This document shows positions 13,497-23,890 of a stretch of DNA of 64,000 bases, in pieces. The DNA comes from Ptiloglossa arizonensis (lineage: Eukaryota > Arthropoda > Insecta > Hymenoptera > Colletidae). The stretch is taken from positions 496,001 to 560,000 of the forward strand of contig NW_027478596.1 of NCBI RefSeq assembly GCF_051014685.1, given 5' to 3'. The notes under the pieces were generated by a model. The model was not told where the DNA came from. It saw only the letters and a list, made by a program, of their open reading frames with translations, and searched no databases. How positions within the stretch are numbered: position 1 is the first letter of the stretch; each line of letters opens with the position of its first letter. The position numbers and the translations under genes were made by a program.

Positions 13497-14315
13497 ATGA
13501 CGGACCTTCCGCAGGACGTCACGGTAGCACGCGTCGCGATTCGCGTCCCGCCGTTTTGGGAAAAGAACCCAGAAACATGGTTCCGGCAGCTGGAGTCGCA
13601 ATTCGTGCTGGCTCGAATCACCCAGGATTCCACCAAGTACCATTACGTAAGCGCGCATCTGGAGAACCAGTACGCCGACCTGGTGAACGACATCATCAGC
13701 GACCCGCCAACGCAGAACATGTACGATACGTTAAAAGCGGAACTGATCCGACGCCTCTCGGACACCAGAGAGCAGAAGGTCCGCACGCTCCTGGAGCATG
13801 AGGAAATCGGCGACCGGAAGCCATCGACTTTCCTGCGCCGGTTACAAAACCTTGCGGGCGACACGGTGTCGAACGAATTTTTGAGGACACTGTGGCTGGG
13901 GCGCCTCCCCCGGAACATCCAATCGGTGTTGGTATCACAAAAGAAGGAAAGTTTGTCCGAGCTCGCTTCTCTCGCCGACGCCGTGGCAGAGGTGACACCG
14001 GGTCCCCAGGTCACCGCCGCGTCGACCGCACCCGACGGGATCCACGCGGAGTTGGCCGAGCTACGCCGTGAGATCGCGGCCCTCCGCGTCAGCAGAGACG
14101 ATTACCGCCACTCGCGCCCGCCGTCGCGGGACGCCCGACGGAGCCCTTCGAGGTCGCGTGACGCCCGACGGAGCCCTTCGAGGTCGCGCGACTATAATGC
14201 CTCGCCTCCCCCCGAGGACGGCCGGTGCTGGTACCATTGGATGTTCGGTACCGCAGCGAGAAGATGCCGCCAGCCGTGCAATCATGTGGCGGAAAACAAT
14301 CGGGCCGATCGTTAA
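13497..14315 (+). CDS. gag: Gag of the Gypsy retrotransposon
   Basis: 272 codons, apparently intact. Gag forms the cytoplasmic particle that packages element RNA. The first 170 or so residues are an insect Gypsy Gag domain, with [12 protein letters not shown] near residue 18, a [20 protein letters not shown] stretch and a TLWLGRLP motif. An Arg/Ser-rich linker follows, containing a tandem 30-bp duplication, then a zinc knuckle of form CX2HX9CX3C (C244, H247, C257, C261). That CHCC arrangement instead of CCHC is the reported signature of CsRn1-type Gags. The first ATG of this frame is used; it lies 48 bases after the primer site. The 3' end overlaps the pol frame, which is -1 relative to gag, so Pol was probably made by -1 frameshifting. 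Upstream ATGs in other frames are ignored. Confidence 0.9.
   Translation: MTDLPQDVTVARVAIRVPPFWEKNPETWFRQLESQFVLARITQDSTKYHYVSAHLENQYADLVNDIISDPPTQNMYDTLKAELIRRLSDTREQKVRTLLEHEEIGDRKPSTFLRRLQNLAGDTVSNEFLRTLWLGRLPRNIQSVLVSQKKESLSELASLADAVAEVTPGPQVTAASTAPDGIHAELAELRREIAALRVSRDDYRHSRPPSRDARRSPSRSRDARRSPSRSRDYNASPPPEDGRCWYHWMFGTAARRCRQPCNHVAENNRADR
14131..14190 (+). repeat. two 30-bp direct repeats within gag
   Basis: 14131-14160 and 14161-14190 are identical except one base (GCGTG/GCGCG). They encode a repeated [10 protein letters not shown] peptide in the basic linker before the zinc knuckle. The unit is a multiple of three, so the frame is kept. Confidence 0.92.
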
Positions 14316-15242
14316 TGGCGGCAAGCGATTGCGTGCCGACTACAAGCCGCTTGTTCGTGACGGATCGAATGACCAGAACAATTTTTATGGTGGACACCGG
14401 ATCGGATTTGTGCGTGTTTCCGCGGTCGCGTGCGAAGGGGGTGCACGAAAAGACGACGTACGAGCTATACGCGGCGAACGGTTCGACGATCCGGACCTAC
14501 GGTTACGTCACGTTCCGTCTAAACCTGGGGCTGAGACGGGATTTCACGTGGCGATTCGTCATTGCCGACGTTACAACCCCGATCATAGGCGCCGATTTTT
14601 TATACTTTTTCAACCTCCTCGTCGACCTGCGAGCAAAAAAACTGGTGGACGCGTTAACCACGTTATCGACGGGGGGACGCGTGGTCGAAAATCGAGCGGG
14701 AAGCGTAAAAGCGATATCCGGGGAATCTAGATTGCATACGATCCTTGCCGAGTTCCCGGACGTCACGCGACCATCGGGAGGACACCGCACGACGAGACAC
14801 GAGACGTGCCACTACATCAGGACCACACCGGGTCCACCAGTGTCTTGTAAACCGCGACGCCTCGCTCCCGACAAACTGCGAATCGCCAAAGCGGAGTTCG
14901 AGGCCATGGTGAGGGACGGAACGGCGCGCCGTTCCGAAAGTTGCTGGTCGTCGGCCCTGCACCTGGTCCCGAAGAAGAACGACGAATGGCAACCGTGCGG
15001 AGACTACCGGGCGTTGAACGCAAGAACAATCCCGGATAAATACCCGGTGCCTCACGTCGAGGATTTTGCGCAATGTCTGGCCGGCAAGACGTTGTTCTCG
15101 ACGATAGATTTAGTGCGGGCGTACAACCAAATCCCAGTGAACCCGGACGATATCCCTAAAACCGCCATCACTACACCTTTCGGGCTGTTCGAGTTCCCTT
15201 GGATGTCGTTCGGTCTACGAAACGCGGCCCAGACATTCCAGC
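14225..15242 (+). pseudogene. pol: Pol, 5' part: protease and N-terminal half of reverse transcriptase
   Basis: This frame is -1 relative to gag and overlaps its end by about 90 bases. It encodes an aspartic protease with the catalytic FMVDTGSD motif (DTGS at 14393-14404), which processes the polyprotein. From about 14,840 it enters a Gypsy reverse transcriptase: [12 protein letters not shown], a [17 protein letters not shown] block, the [14 protein letters not shown] motif with the first catalytic Asp, and [20 protein letters not shown]. The frame is broken at the TFQ codons by the nested R1-like insertion and stops a few codons into it. It resumes at 16828. The ATG at 14225 is only the first in this frame; the true product was probably a Gag-Pol fusion. 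Confidence 0.92.
15231..15242 (+). other. target site duplication of the nested R1-like insertion (left)
   Basis: AGACATTCCAGC recurs at 16816-16827 after the poly(A) tail. The first A is shared with the tail, so the duplication is 11 or 12 bp. It lies in the reverse transcriptase reading frame, and removing one copy joins the two halves in frame. Confidence 0.93.
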
Positions 15243-16222
15243 CGGGTGGGTGAGACAGACGTCGAGGTGAGGTCTCAGATGAAATATCTGGGACTTCACC
15301 TCGACAGCCACTGGCGCTTCGAGGGCCATTTCCGGGCCCTGGCCCCGCGGTTGGAGAGGATAGTTGGCGCTTTGGGCCGTATCCTCCCCAACCTGCGGGG
15401 CCCGAGTGACCGGGTTCGCCGCCTCTACGCGGGAATGGTCCACTCGGTGGCCCTATACGGGGCCCCCGTTTGGGCGGGCGACCTGGCCGCCTCCCGGCGC
15501 AGCAAGGTATTGCTGCGCCGGGTTCAAAGGCGGCTTGCACTGCGGATCGCCCGGGGGTACCGGACCGTTTCGTATGAGGCGGCGAGCGTCCTGTCAGGGC
15601 TACCCCCGGCGGACTTGATCGCGGGCGCGCATGCGGCTTTCTACGAGGGCCGCATGCGCGCCCGCGAGGATGGGGTGGTCCTGGCGGGTGCGAGGTGGAG
15701 GCCCTGAGGCGCCAGGCCCGGGAGTCCATGCTGCAGCTTTGGCAGCAGCGGCTGGCCGAGCCGTTGTTCGGCCAGAGGACTGTCCGGGCTATCCGGCCGG
15801 TCCTGTTTGAGTGGCTGGGTAGGCGCTTCGGCTCACTCACCTACCGGTTGGTGCAGGTGCTGTCCGGGCACGGATGCTTCGGTCAGTACCTGTGCCGGAT
15901 CGGTGTGGAAGAGGCGGCGCGCTGCTGGCACTGTCCAGCGGACGAGGACACGGCGCAACACACCCTCGAGGTGTGTCCGGCCTGGGGGGTGGAGCGCCGT
16001 GTCCTCACGGCCGTGATTGGGGCGGACCTATCGCTGCCGGGCGTGGTACAGGCCATGCTCGGCAGCGAGACGAAGTGGCGGGCCGTGGCCTCCTTCTGCG
16101 AGGAGGTAATCTCGCGGAAGGAGGCCGCGAGCCGCATTCGCGAGAGCGGGAGACCGCGAGCGAGGCCTCGTCCGAGGCCGGGGGCGGGTGGGCCTCCGGA
16201 AGGGCTGGGGAGGCCACCCTGA
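15243..16222 (+). pseudogene. C-terminal part of an R1-clade ORF2 protein, frameshifted
   Basis: The first frame, to about 15,690, reads MKYLGLHLDSHWRFEGHF, then SVALYGAPVWA, then RIARGYRTVSYEAASVLSG. These are typical of the region after the reverse transcriptase palm in R1-clade elements. The reading continues in another frame (MEALRRQARESMLQLW from 15695) and reaches the C-terminal zinc motif CX2CX8HX4C, preceded by an HGCFGQYLCRIG block. The two frames overlap at 15695-15707, so a one-base indel near 15,690 separates them. The endonuclease and most of the polymerase are missing because of 5' truncation. The C-terminus is Arg/Pro-rich and ends at 16222. It is not functional. Confidence 0.88.
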
Positions 16223-16815
16223 GAGCGGCGGGCGGGGGTGCGTAGCCCTTGAGGCTCGTGCCACCGCCCGTCGTCTGAGGGGTGGGAGGAATAAGGGACG
16301 GCGACGCTCTCGAGGGCGGAGAGGCCAGAGCCGCCCTCGGGAGCGTACGAGCCGGGGTGCGGCCGCGCCGACGGCACGGTCCCAGGGCCGTGCCTCCGGC
16401 GCGGCTATGGGGGCCGTGGGCGGTCGCGAGTGTGGGACTCGCGGCCGCCCTCGGGCGGCCCCCGGGAGTGGGACGTCGGAGCAGTGTGGCCCTGCTCCGA
16501 CGTCGGGCGCCAGAGCGCCGAGGAGAAAACAGGGAAGGGAGGGTGAAGTACCCCCTCCCTTCCCTGGAACGGGAGGACACGGGCGCGAGAGCCCTGCACG
16601 GGGGAGCACCTGATGTTATGATGTCTTCGGTCCCAGGTGTTCCCCCTGCATAGTGCGAGGATGGCCACCGTGGTGGGTTTTAGTGGGTAGGTCCCGCGCC
16701 CGATGGGTTTCCTTCCGGGCGCGGGGAATCCCACACTCCCCCCGCCCCTCCCCAGGCGGCGGGGGGGTCTTTCGAAGATTTCCCCCACGTTAATAAAAAA
16801 AAAAAAAAAAAAAAA
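16223..16815 (+). other. 3' UTR and poly(A) tail of the nested R1-clade fragment
   Basis: GC-rich non-coding sequence; long frames on both strands reflect the lack of AT-rich stop codons. It ends TTAATAAAA and runs into about 21-22 A residues (from 16795), with an AATAAA at 16792-16797. Confidence 0.85.
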
Positions 16816-16827
16816 AGACATTCCAGC

Positions 16828-17438
16828 GCTTTATGGACGAGGTGTTACGCGGACTCGATTGGTGCTACGTTTACATCGACGACATTCTCGTGGCATCGAG
16901 CTCGGTCGAAGAGCACGAACATCATTTACGCGAACTTTTCAGACGATTGAGCGAGTACGGAGTGCTCGTGAATTGCGCGAAGTGCGTTTTTGGTGCGCCG
17001 GAAGTGACGTTCCTGGGATACGCGGTGAACGAGAGCGGCACACGACCGTTGCCGCAAAAAGTCGAAGCAATTCGAACTTTCCCACGCCCAGAGACAGTTA
17101 AAGAACTGCGACAATTCCTGGGCATGCTAAACTTCTACCGGCGTTTCGTGCCGGCCGCCGCAGAGATTGAGGCCCCCCTAAACGCAGCCCTTCAGGGTAA
17201 CGTCAAGGGCCGGACCCCCGTCGACTGGTCGCCGGACAGAATCGAAGCGTTCGAACGGTGTAAGGACAGCCTCGCGCGGGCGGCATTGCTCGCGCACCCC
17301 GACGTCTCGTTGCCTTTGGCACTTTTCACAGATGCTTCCGATTTCACGGTGGGAGCTGCGTTGCAGCAGCGATCGAGCGACGGATGGCAACCATTAGCTT
17401 TCTTTACGAAAAAGCTAACGCAGGCCGAACGGAAGTAG
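16828..17438 (+). pseudogene. pol: Pol, second part: catalytic core of reverse transcriptase and start of RNase H
   Basis: This continues the frame interrupted at 15242. It opens RFMDEVLRGLDWCYVYIDD; the YIDD catalytic box is at 16872-16883. It proceeds through VTFLGYAVNESG and the connection motif LRQFLGMLNFYRRFVP. The start of RNase H is seen in LALFTDASDFTVGAALQQ. The frame ends at a TAG (17436-17438) between TQAERK and SPYDRELLAVYKA. The same frame stays open afterwards, so the TAG is a point nonsense mutation. A conserved Tyr is usual at this place in related elements, which suggests a one-base change. Confidence 0.92.
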
Positions 17439-18163
17439 AGTCCGTATGACCGGGAACTTCTGGCGGTGTATAAAGCCGTCAGGTACTTTCGGCATATGGT
17501 GGAAGGCCGCGTATTCACGATCTTTACCGACCATAAACCGATCACCTTCGCGTTCGCGCAAAAACCGGGGAAGCATACCCCCCGACAGTTCCGCTATTTC
17601 GACTTTATCGGACAATTTACAACCGACATCCGGCACGTGTCCGGGAAAGACAACGTCGTGGCCGACGCTTTGTCACGGGTCGCGCAGATTTCCCGGGCCC
17701 TCGACTATGCGAAACTCGCCGACTCCCAACAGCGAGACGAAGAATTACAGGCGTTGCTACAATCGAGCACGTCACTCGCGCTGAAGCGAGTTGCGTTTTC
17801 CGACGGGAGTTCGGCGGTGTACTGCGACACGACGACCCCCTCATTGCGACCATTCGTGACGAGGGAGTTTCGAAAACGCGCCTTCAATTCCATCCACGAT
17901 CTCGCGCATCCCGGGGCGAAAGCGACCGCGCGGCTAGTAGCACAGCGTTTTGTGTGGCCAGGTATCCGGAAGGATTGTAGAACCTGGGCACAGGCGTGCG
18001 TGCCGTGCCAACGAGCGAAGACCAGTAGGCACGTGTCTACACCGGCGGGTAGATTTGATACGCCATCGGGGCGTTTTGAGCATGTCCACGTGGACATCAT
18101 CGGGCCGTTGCCGATGTCAAGGGGGTATCGATACTGCGTAACATGCGTCGATCGTTACGCAGC
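17439..18163 (+). pseudogene. pol: Pol, third part: RNase H and N-terminal integrase
   Basis: This is in frame with the previous part across the nonsense codon. It contains the rest of RNase H (FTIFTDHKPITFAF, then HVSGKDNVVADALSR). The integrase zinc-binding domain follows, with an HX3H pair in IHDLAHPGA and CVPC as the CX2C pair. The first catalytic Asp of the integrase core is in [11 protein letters not shown]. The frame is lost between 18159 and 18163, where five bases stand between the VDRY codons and a WPEAFPVE block. One base is missing compared with an open frame. Confidence 0.9.
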
Positions 18164-19003
18164 TGGCCGGAAGCGTTCCCCGTTGAAGATGTTACCGCCG
18201 AGACGGTAGCGCACGCGTTACTCGCGGGTTGGATCGCCCGGTTCGGCGCACCCCATCGAATCACAACCGATCAGGGCCGACAATTCGAATCCGCTTTATT
18301 CCAACAATTGTCGCTCCTGATCGGGACGAAACATTTGCGTACAACTGCGTACCATCCAGCAGCGAACGGCATGGTGGAACGATTCCACCGCCAGTTGAAA
18401 TCGGCAATCGTGTGCCACGCGGACAGCTGGGCCGCGGCGTTACCGGTCGTCCTTTTAGGCATCCGAGCCGCCTGGAAGGACGACATCAAAGCGACTCCGG
18501 CCGAAATGTTGTACGGCGAACCGATTCGCCTGCCGGGCGAATTATTGATAGAGCGGCGAACCGCGAACGACAACGAGGAAGCCTACGTCGCGAAACTACG
18601 CGAGCATTTCCGCGGACTGCGCCCGACGCCTGTAACGCGCCACGGAAACAAAAAGGTGTTCGTCTTCAAGGACCTCACCACAACGACACAGGTGTTCGTG
18701 AGGCACGGCGGCCTCAAAGGCGCCCTTCAACCGGCGTACGACGGCCCTTACGAGGTAGTCGAGCGACACCCGAAGCATTTCAACATACGTGTCAAGGATC
18801 GGGTGGTTCCAGTGTCGTTAGACAGACTCAAGCCAGCCTACCTGCTACAGGACGACAGCCAGGGCGCAACCAACAAACCCCCACCGCGGAAGGCCGACAA
18901 CGACACCGCGGATTCCCGTACGAAAGAGCAGGGCGAACGCACGACGAAATCGGGTAGACGCGTCCACTTTCCCGACCGCTACGTTGCGGGCAAGCCGATA
19001 TGA
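18164..19003 (+). pseudogene. pol: Pol, fourth part: integrase core and C-terminal domain
   Basis: This is -1 relative to the previous part. It encodes the rest of the integrase core: [20 protein letters not shown], then [12 protein letters not shown] with the second catalytic Asp, then [16 protein letters not shown] with the catalytic Glu. Downstream is a GPY/F-type module ([19 protein letters not shown] and [11 protein letters not shown]), typical of Gypsy integrases. The tail is hydrophilic and ends at a TGA 34 bases before the 3' LTR. Integrase inserts the DNA copy into the genome; all three catalytic residues are present across the two frames. There is no envelope frame downstream. Confidence 0.92.
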
Positions 19004-19026
19004 ATAAGCGTACCCTTATTTTCACC

Positions 19027-19037
19027 AAGGGGGCTGG
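19027..19037 (+). promoter_or_regulatory. polypurine tract
   Basis: AAGGGGGCTGG lies directly before the 3' LTR, in the expected place for priming plus-strand DNA synthesis. It contains two pyrimidines (CT). Confidence 0.8.
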
Positions 19038-19314
19038 TGTGGCGGCCCGTGCTCGAGCACGCCGCCAGACCGTCGCCTCTTGAGATAAACAAAACGCAGC
19101 AACGAAGCTGGCCACGAAAATTGTCAATCGTCGCCTGGCGATAAACGGGGCCCTAAAGAATGGTCGGAGAAAGAAGGGACGGGGATGAGCCCCGAGGAGC
19201 CAGTCTTCGACCGATCTTCGACCCGACCGACACGACCACGCGATACGACCGAATCCGCAATAAAGCCAGTGAACGAAAGAATTAGCGTACTTTCCTTTCT
19301 GCCGATTACCCACA
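19038..19314 (+). repeat. 3' LTR
   Basis: 277 bp, the same length as the 5' LTR, with three substitutions. It starts TGTGG and ends CCACA; AATAAA is at 19259-19264. AAAC of the satellite follows directly. Confidence 0.97.
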
Positions 19315-22300
19315 AAACCATCAAAATTTTCGCAATTCTGATGCTAGAAAAGAATAACTGGAATGCCATAGGGGAAAAAATGCACATACCGTTGAAATCG
19401 GGCGAGTTTCTACTTTCAGATGCAACAGGAATTTCTCGAGTTCGTCAATCCGTTCGCGAGATATGGGAGTTTGAAGTTAAGGAATGGTTGAGAAACCATC
19501 AAAATTTTCGCTGGTCTGATACTCGAAACCAATCCCTGGAATGGCCTAGGGGAAAAGTACACATACCACTGTAATCGGGCGAGTTTCTGGTTTCAGATGC
19601 AACTGGAATTTCTCTAGTTCGTCAATCCGTTCGCGAGATGTGGGAGTTTGAAGTTAAGGAATGGTTGAGAAGCCATCCAAATTTTCGCAAGTCTGATACT
19701 CGAAACCAATAACTACTATTGCCTAGGGCAAAAATACACATACCGTTGTAATCGGGCGAGCTTCTACTTTCAGATGCAGCAGGAATTTCTCGAGTTCGTC
19801 AATCCGTTCGCGAGATTTGGGGGTTTGAAGTTAAGGAATGGTTGAGAAACCATCAAAATTTTCGCTGGTCTGATACTCGAAACCAATAACTGGAATAGCC
19901 TAGGGGAAAAGTACACATACCATTGTAATCGGACGAGTTTCTGCTTTTAGATGCAACTGGAATTTCTCTAGTTCGTCAATCCGTTCGCGAGATATGGGAG
20001 TTTGAAGTTAATGAATGGTTGAGAAGCAATCAAAATTTTCGCAAGTCTGATACTCGAAACCAGTAACTACCAATGCCTATGTCAAGAATACACATGCCGT
20101 TGTAATCGGGCGAGTTTCTACTTTCAGATGCAACAGGAATTTCTCGAGTTCGTCAATCCGTTCGCGAGATATGGGAGGTTGAAGTTAAGGAATGGTTGAG
20201 AAACCATCAAAATTTTCGCAAGTCTGATACTCGAAACCATTAACCGCTATGGCCTAGGGCAAAAATACACATACCAATGTAATCGGGCGAGATTATGCTT
20301 TTAGATGCAACTGGAATTTCTCGAGTTGGTAATCCGTTCGCGAGATATGGTAGTTTGAAGTTAAGGAATGGATGAGAAATCATCAAAATTTTCGCAAGTC
20401 TGATACTCGAAACCAATAACTACTATTGCCTAGGGCAAATATACACATACCGTTGTAATTGGGCGAGTTTCTGCTTTCAGATGCAGCAGGAATTTCTCGA
20501 GTTCGTCAATCCGATCGCGAGATATGGGAGTTTGAAGTTAAGGAATGGTTGAGAAACCATCAAAATTTTCGCTGGTCTGATACTCGAAACCAATCACTGA
20601 AATGGCCTAGGGGAAAAGTACACATACCACTGTAATCGGGCGAGTTTCTGCTTTCAGATGCAACTGGAATTTCTCTAGTTCGTCAATCCGTTCGGGAGAT
20701 GTGGGAGATTGAAGTTAAGGAATGGTTGAGAAGCCATCCAACTTTTCGCTGGTCTGATACCCGAAACCAATAACTGGAATGGCCTAGGCGAAAAGTACAC
20801 ATACCATTGTAATCGGACGAGTTTCTGTTTTCAGATGCAACTGGAATTTCTCGAGTTGGTAATCCGTTCGCGAGATATGGGAGTTTGAAGTTAAGGAGTG
20901 GTTGAGAAATCATCAAAATTTTCGCAAGTCTGATACTCGAAACTAATAACTACTCTTGCCTAGGGCAAAAATACACATACCGTTGTAATCGGGCGATCTT
21001 CTACCTTCAGATGCGACAGAAATTTCTCGAGATCGTCAATCCGTTCGCGAGATATGGGAGTTTGAATTTAAGGAATGGTTGAGAAGCCATCAAAATTTTA
21101 GTAAGTCTGATACTCGGAAACAATAACTTCTATTGCCTAGGGCAAAAATACACATACCGTTGTAATCGGGCGATTTTCTGCTTTCAGATGCAAAAGGAAT
21201 TTCTCAAGTTCGTCAATCCGTTCGCGAGATATGGGAGTTTGAAGTTAAGGAATGGTTGAGAAACCATCAAAATTTTCGCAAGTCTGATACTCGAAACCAA
21301 TCACTTCTATTGCCTAGGGCAAAAATACACATACTGTTGTATTCGGGCGAGTTTCTACTTTCAGATGCAACAGGCATTTCTCGAGTTCGTCAATCCTTTC
21401 ACGAGATATGGGAGTTTGAAGTTAAGGAATGGTTCAGAAACCATCAAAGTTTTCGCAAGTCAGATACTCGAAACCAATAACTACAATTGCCTAGGGCAAA
21501 AATACACATAGCGTTGTAATCGGGCGAGCTTCTACCTTCAGATGCAACAGGAATTTCTCGAGTTCGTCAATCCGTACGCGAGATATGGGAGTTTGAAGTT
21601 AAGGAGTGGTTCAGAAACCGTCAAAATTTTTGCAAGTCTGATACTCGAAACCAATAACTACAATTGCCTAGAGCAAAAATACACATGCCGTTGTAATCGG
21701 GCTAGTTTCTACTTTTAGATGCAACAGGAATTTCTCGAGTTCGTCTATCCGTTCGCGAGATATGGGAGTTTGAAGTTAAGGAATGGTTGAGAAGCCATCA
21801 AAATTTTCGCAAGTCTGATACTCGAAACCTATAACTGGAATGGCCTAGGGGAAAAGTACACACACCACTGTAATCGGGCGAGTTTCTGCTTTCAGATGCA
21901 ACTGGAATTTCTCTAGTTCGTCAATCCGATCGCGAGATATGGGAGTTTGAAGTTAAGGTATGGTTGAGAAGCCATCAAAATTTTCGCAAATCTGATACTC
22001 GAAACCAATAACTACTATGGCCCAGGGCAAAAATACACATACCATTGTAATCGGGCGAGATTATGCTTTTAGATGCAACTGGAATTTCTCGAGTTGCTAA
22101 TCCGATCGCGAGATATGGGAGTTTGAAGTTAAGGAATGGTTGAGAAACCATCGAAATTTTCGCTGGTCTGATACTCGAAACCAATCACTGAAGTGGCCTA
22201 GGGGAAAAGTACACATACCACTGTAATCGGGCGAGTTTCTGCTTTCAGATGCAACTGGAATTTCTCTAGTTCGTCAATCCGTTCGGAAGATGTGGGAGTT

Positions 22301-23890
22301 TGAAGTTAAGGAATGGTTGAGAAGCCATCCAACTTTTCGCTGGTCTGATACCCGAAACCAATAACTGGAATGGCCTAGGGGAAAAGTACACATACCATTG
22401 TAATCGGACGAGTTTCTGCTTTCAGATGCAACTGGAATTTCTCGAGTTGGTAATCCGTTCGCGAGATATGGGAGTTTGAAGTTAAGGAGTGGTTGAGAAA
22501 TCATCAAAATTTTCGCAAGTCTGATACTCGAAACTAATAACTACTATTGCCTAGGGCAAAAGTGCACATACCGTTGTAATCGGGCGATCTTCTACCTTCA
22601 GATGCGACAGAAATTTCTCGAGATCGTCAATCCGTTCGCGAGATATGGGAGTTTGAATTTAAGGAATGGTTGACAAGCCAACAAAATTTTCACACGTCTG
22701 ATACTCGAAACCATTAACTACCAATGCCTAGAGCAAAAATACACATGCCGTTGTAATCGGGCTAGTTTCTACTTTCAGATGCAACAGGAATTTCTCGAGT
22801 TCGTCTATCCGTTCGCGAGATATGGGAGTTTGAAGTTAAGGAATGGTTGAGAAGCCATCAAAATTTTCGCAAGTCTGATACTCGAAACCTATAACTGGAA
22901 TGGCCTAGGGGAAAAGTACACACACCACTGTAATCGGGCGAGTTTCTGCTTTCAGATGCAACTGGAATTTCTCTAGTTCGTCGATCCGTTCGCGAGATGT
23001 GGGAGTTTGAAGTTAAGGTATGGTTGAGAAGCCATCAAAATTTTCGCAAATCTGATACTCGAAACCAATAACTACTATGGCCCAGGGCAAAAATACACAT
23101 ACCAATGCAATCGGGCGAGATTATGCTTTTAGATGCAACTGGAATTTCTCGAGTTCGTCAATCCCTTCGCGAGATATGGGAATTTGAAGTTACGGAATGG
23201 TTGAGAAACCATCAAAATTTTAGTAAGTCTGATACTCGAAACCAATAACTACTTTGTCCTAGGGCAAAAATACATATACCGTTGTAATCGGGCGAGTTTC
23301 TGCTTTCAGATGCAACAGGAATTTCTCGAGTTCGTCAATCCGTTCGCGAGATATAGGAGTTTGAAGTTACGGAATGGTTGAGAAACCATCAAAATTTTAG
23401 TAAGTCTGATACTCGGAACCAATAACTTCTATTGCCTAGGGCAAAAATACACATACCGTTGTAATCGGGCGATTTTCTGCTTTCAGATGCAAAAGGAATT
23501 TCTCAAGTTCGTCAATCCGTTCGCGAGATATGGGAGTTTGAAGTTAAGGAATGGTTGAGAAACCATCAAAATTTTCGCAAGTCTGATACTCGAAACCAAT
23601 CACTACAATTGCCTAGGGCAAAAATACACATACCGTTGTTATCGGGCGAGTTTCTGCTTTCAGATGCAACAGGAATTTCTCGAGTTCGTCAATCCGTTCG
23701 CGAGATATGGGAGTTTGAAGTTAAGGAATGGTTCAGAAACCGTCAAAATTTTCGCAATTCTGATACTCGAAACAAATAACTACAATGGCCTAGGGGAAAA
23801 ATACACATAGCGTTGTAATCGGGAGAGTTTCTACTTTCAGATGCAACAGGAATTTCTGAAGTTCGTCAATCGGTTCGCGAGATATGGGAG
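19315..23890 (+). repeat. 177-bp satellite array, block 2
   Basis: About 26 monomers, same orientation and same consensus as block 1, continuing the monomer split by the Gypsy insertion. Variants enriched here include GAGAAGCCATCAAAA, GATGCAACTGGAATTTCTC and TTGCCTAGGGC. Internal duplications are 20500-21080 with 22091-22671 (1591 bp, 9 monomers), about 21701-22040 with 22761-23100 (1060 bp, 6 monomers) and about 21120-21480 with 23419-23779 (2299 bp, 13 monomers). The block stops at GATATGGGAG, about position 156 of the monomer, where the AT-rich block begins. No genes are seen. Confidence 0.96.

Larger units (their letters stand above)
15243..16815 (+). mobile_element. 5'-truncated R1-clade non-LTR retrotransposon nested in Gypsy pol
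   Basis: About 1.57 kb of much more GC-rich DNA, flanked by an 11-12 bp target duplication and ending in about 21-22 A residues. This is the classic result of target-primed reverse transcription with 5' truncation. It contains only the end of an ORF2-like protein and a GC-rich 3' UTR. The insertion is in the same orientation as its host and splits the Gypsy reverse transcriptase in two. It is not in 28S rDNA, the usual R1 target. It is younger than the Gypsy insertion. Confidence 0.95.
13150..19314 (+). mobile_element. Ty3/Gypsy LTR retrotransposon, CsRn1/Kabuki-like, interrupted by a nested R1-clade fragment
   Basis: A structurally complete but coding-defective element of 6165 bp, about 4.6 kb without the nested insertion. 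Order: 277-bp LTR, primer binding site, gag, pol (protease, reverse transcriptase, RNase H, integrase), polypurine tract, 277-bp LTR. Integrase lies after RNase H, the Gypsy order, and no envelope frame is present. The primer site matching the tRNA-Trp 3' end and the CHCC zinc knuckle in Gag are traits reported for the CsRn1/Kabuki clade. The LTRs differ at three positions, so insertion was fairly recent. Pol carries one large insertion, one stop codon and one 1-base deletion, so the copy cannot make Pol. The element sits cleanly in the satellite with a 4-bp duplication. Confidence 0.95.

Noticed and set aside
15246..16815. Complete R1 element in rDNA
   Set aside because: Only the C-terminal part is present and the flanks are Gypsy pol, not 28S rDNA.
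15052..16821. Long minus-strand and alternate-frame ORFs in the GC-rich insertion
   Set aside because: GC-rich DNA lacks stops by composition; the plus-strand R1-clade motifs account for the coding part.
19004..19037. Envelope gene, which would make the Gypsy element an errantivirus
   Set aside because: Only 34 bases separate the pol stop from the 3' LTR.
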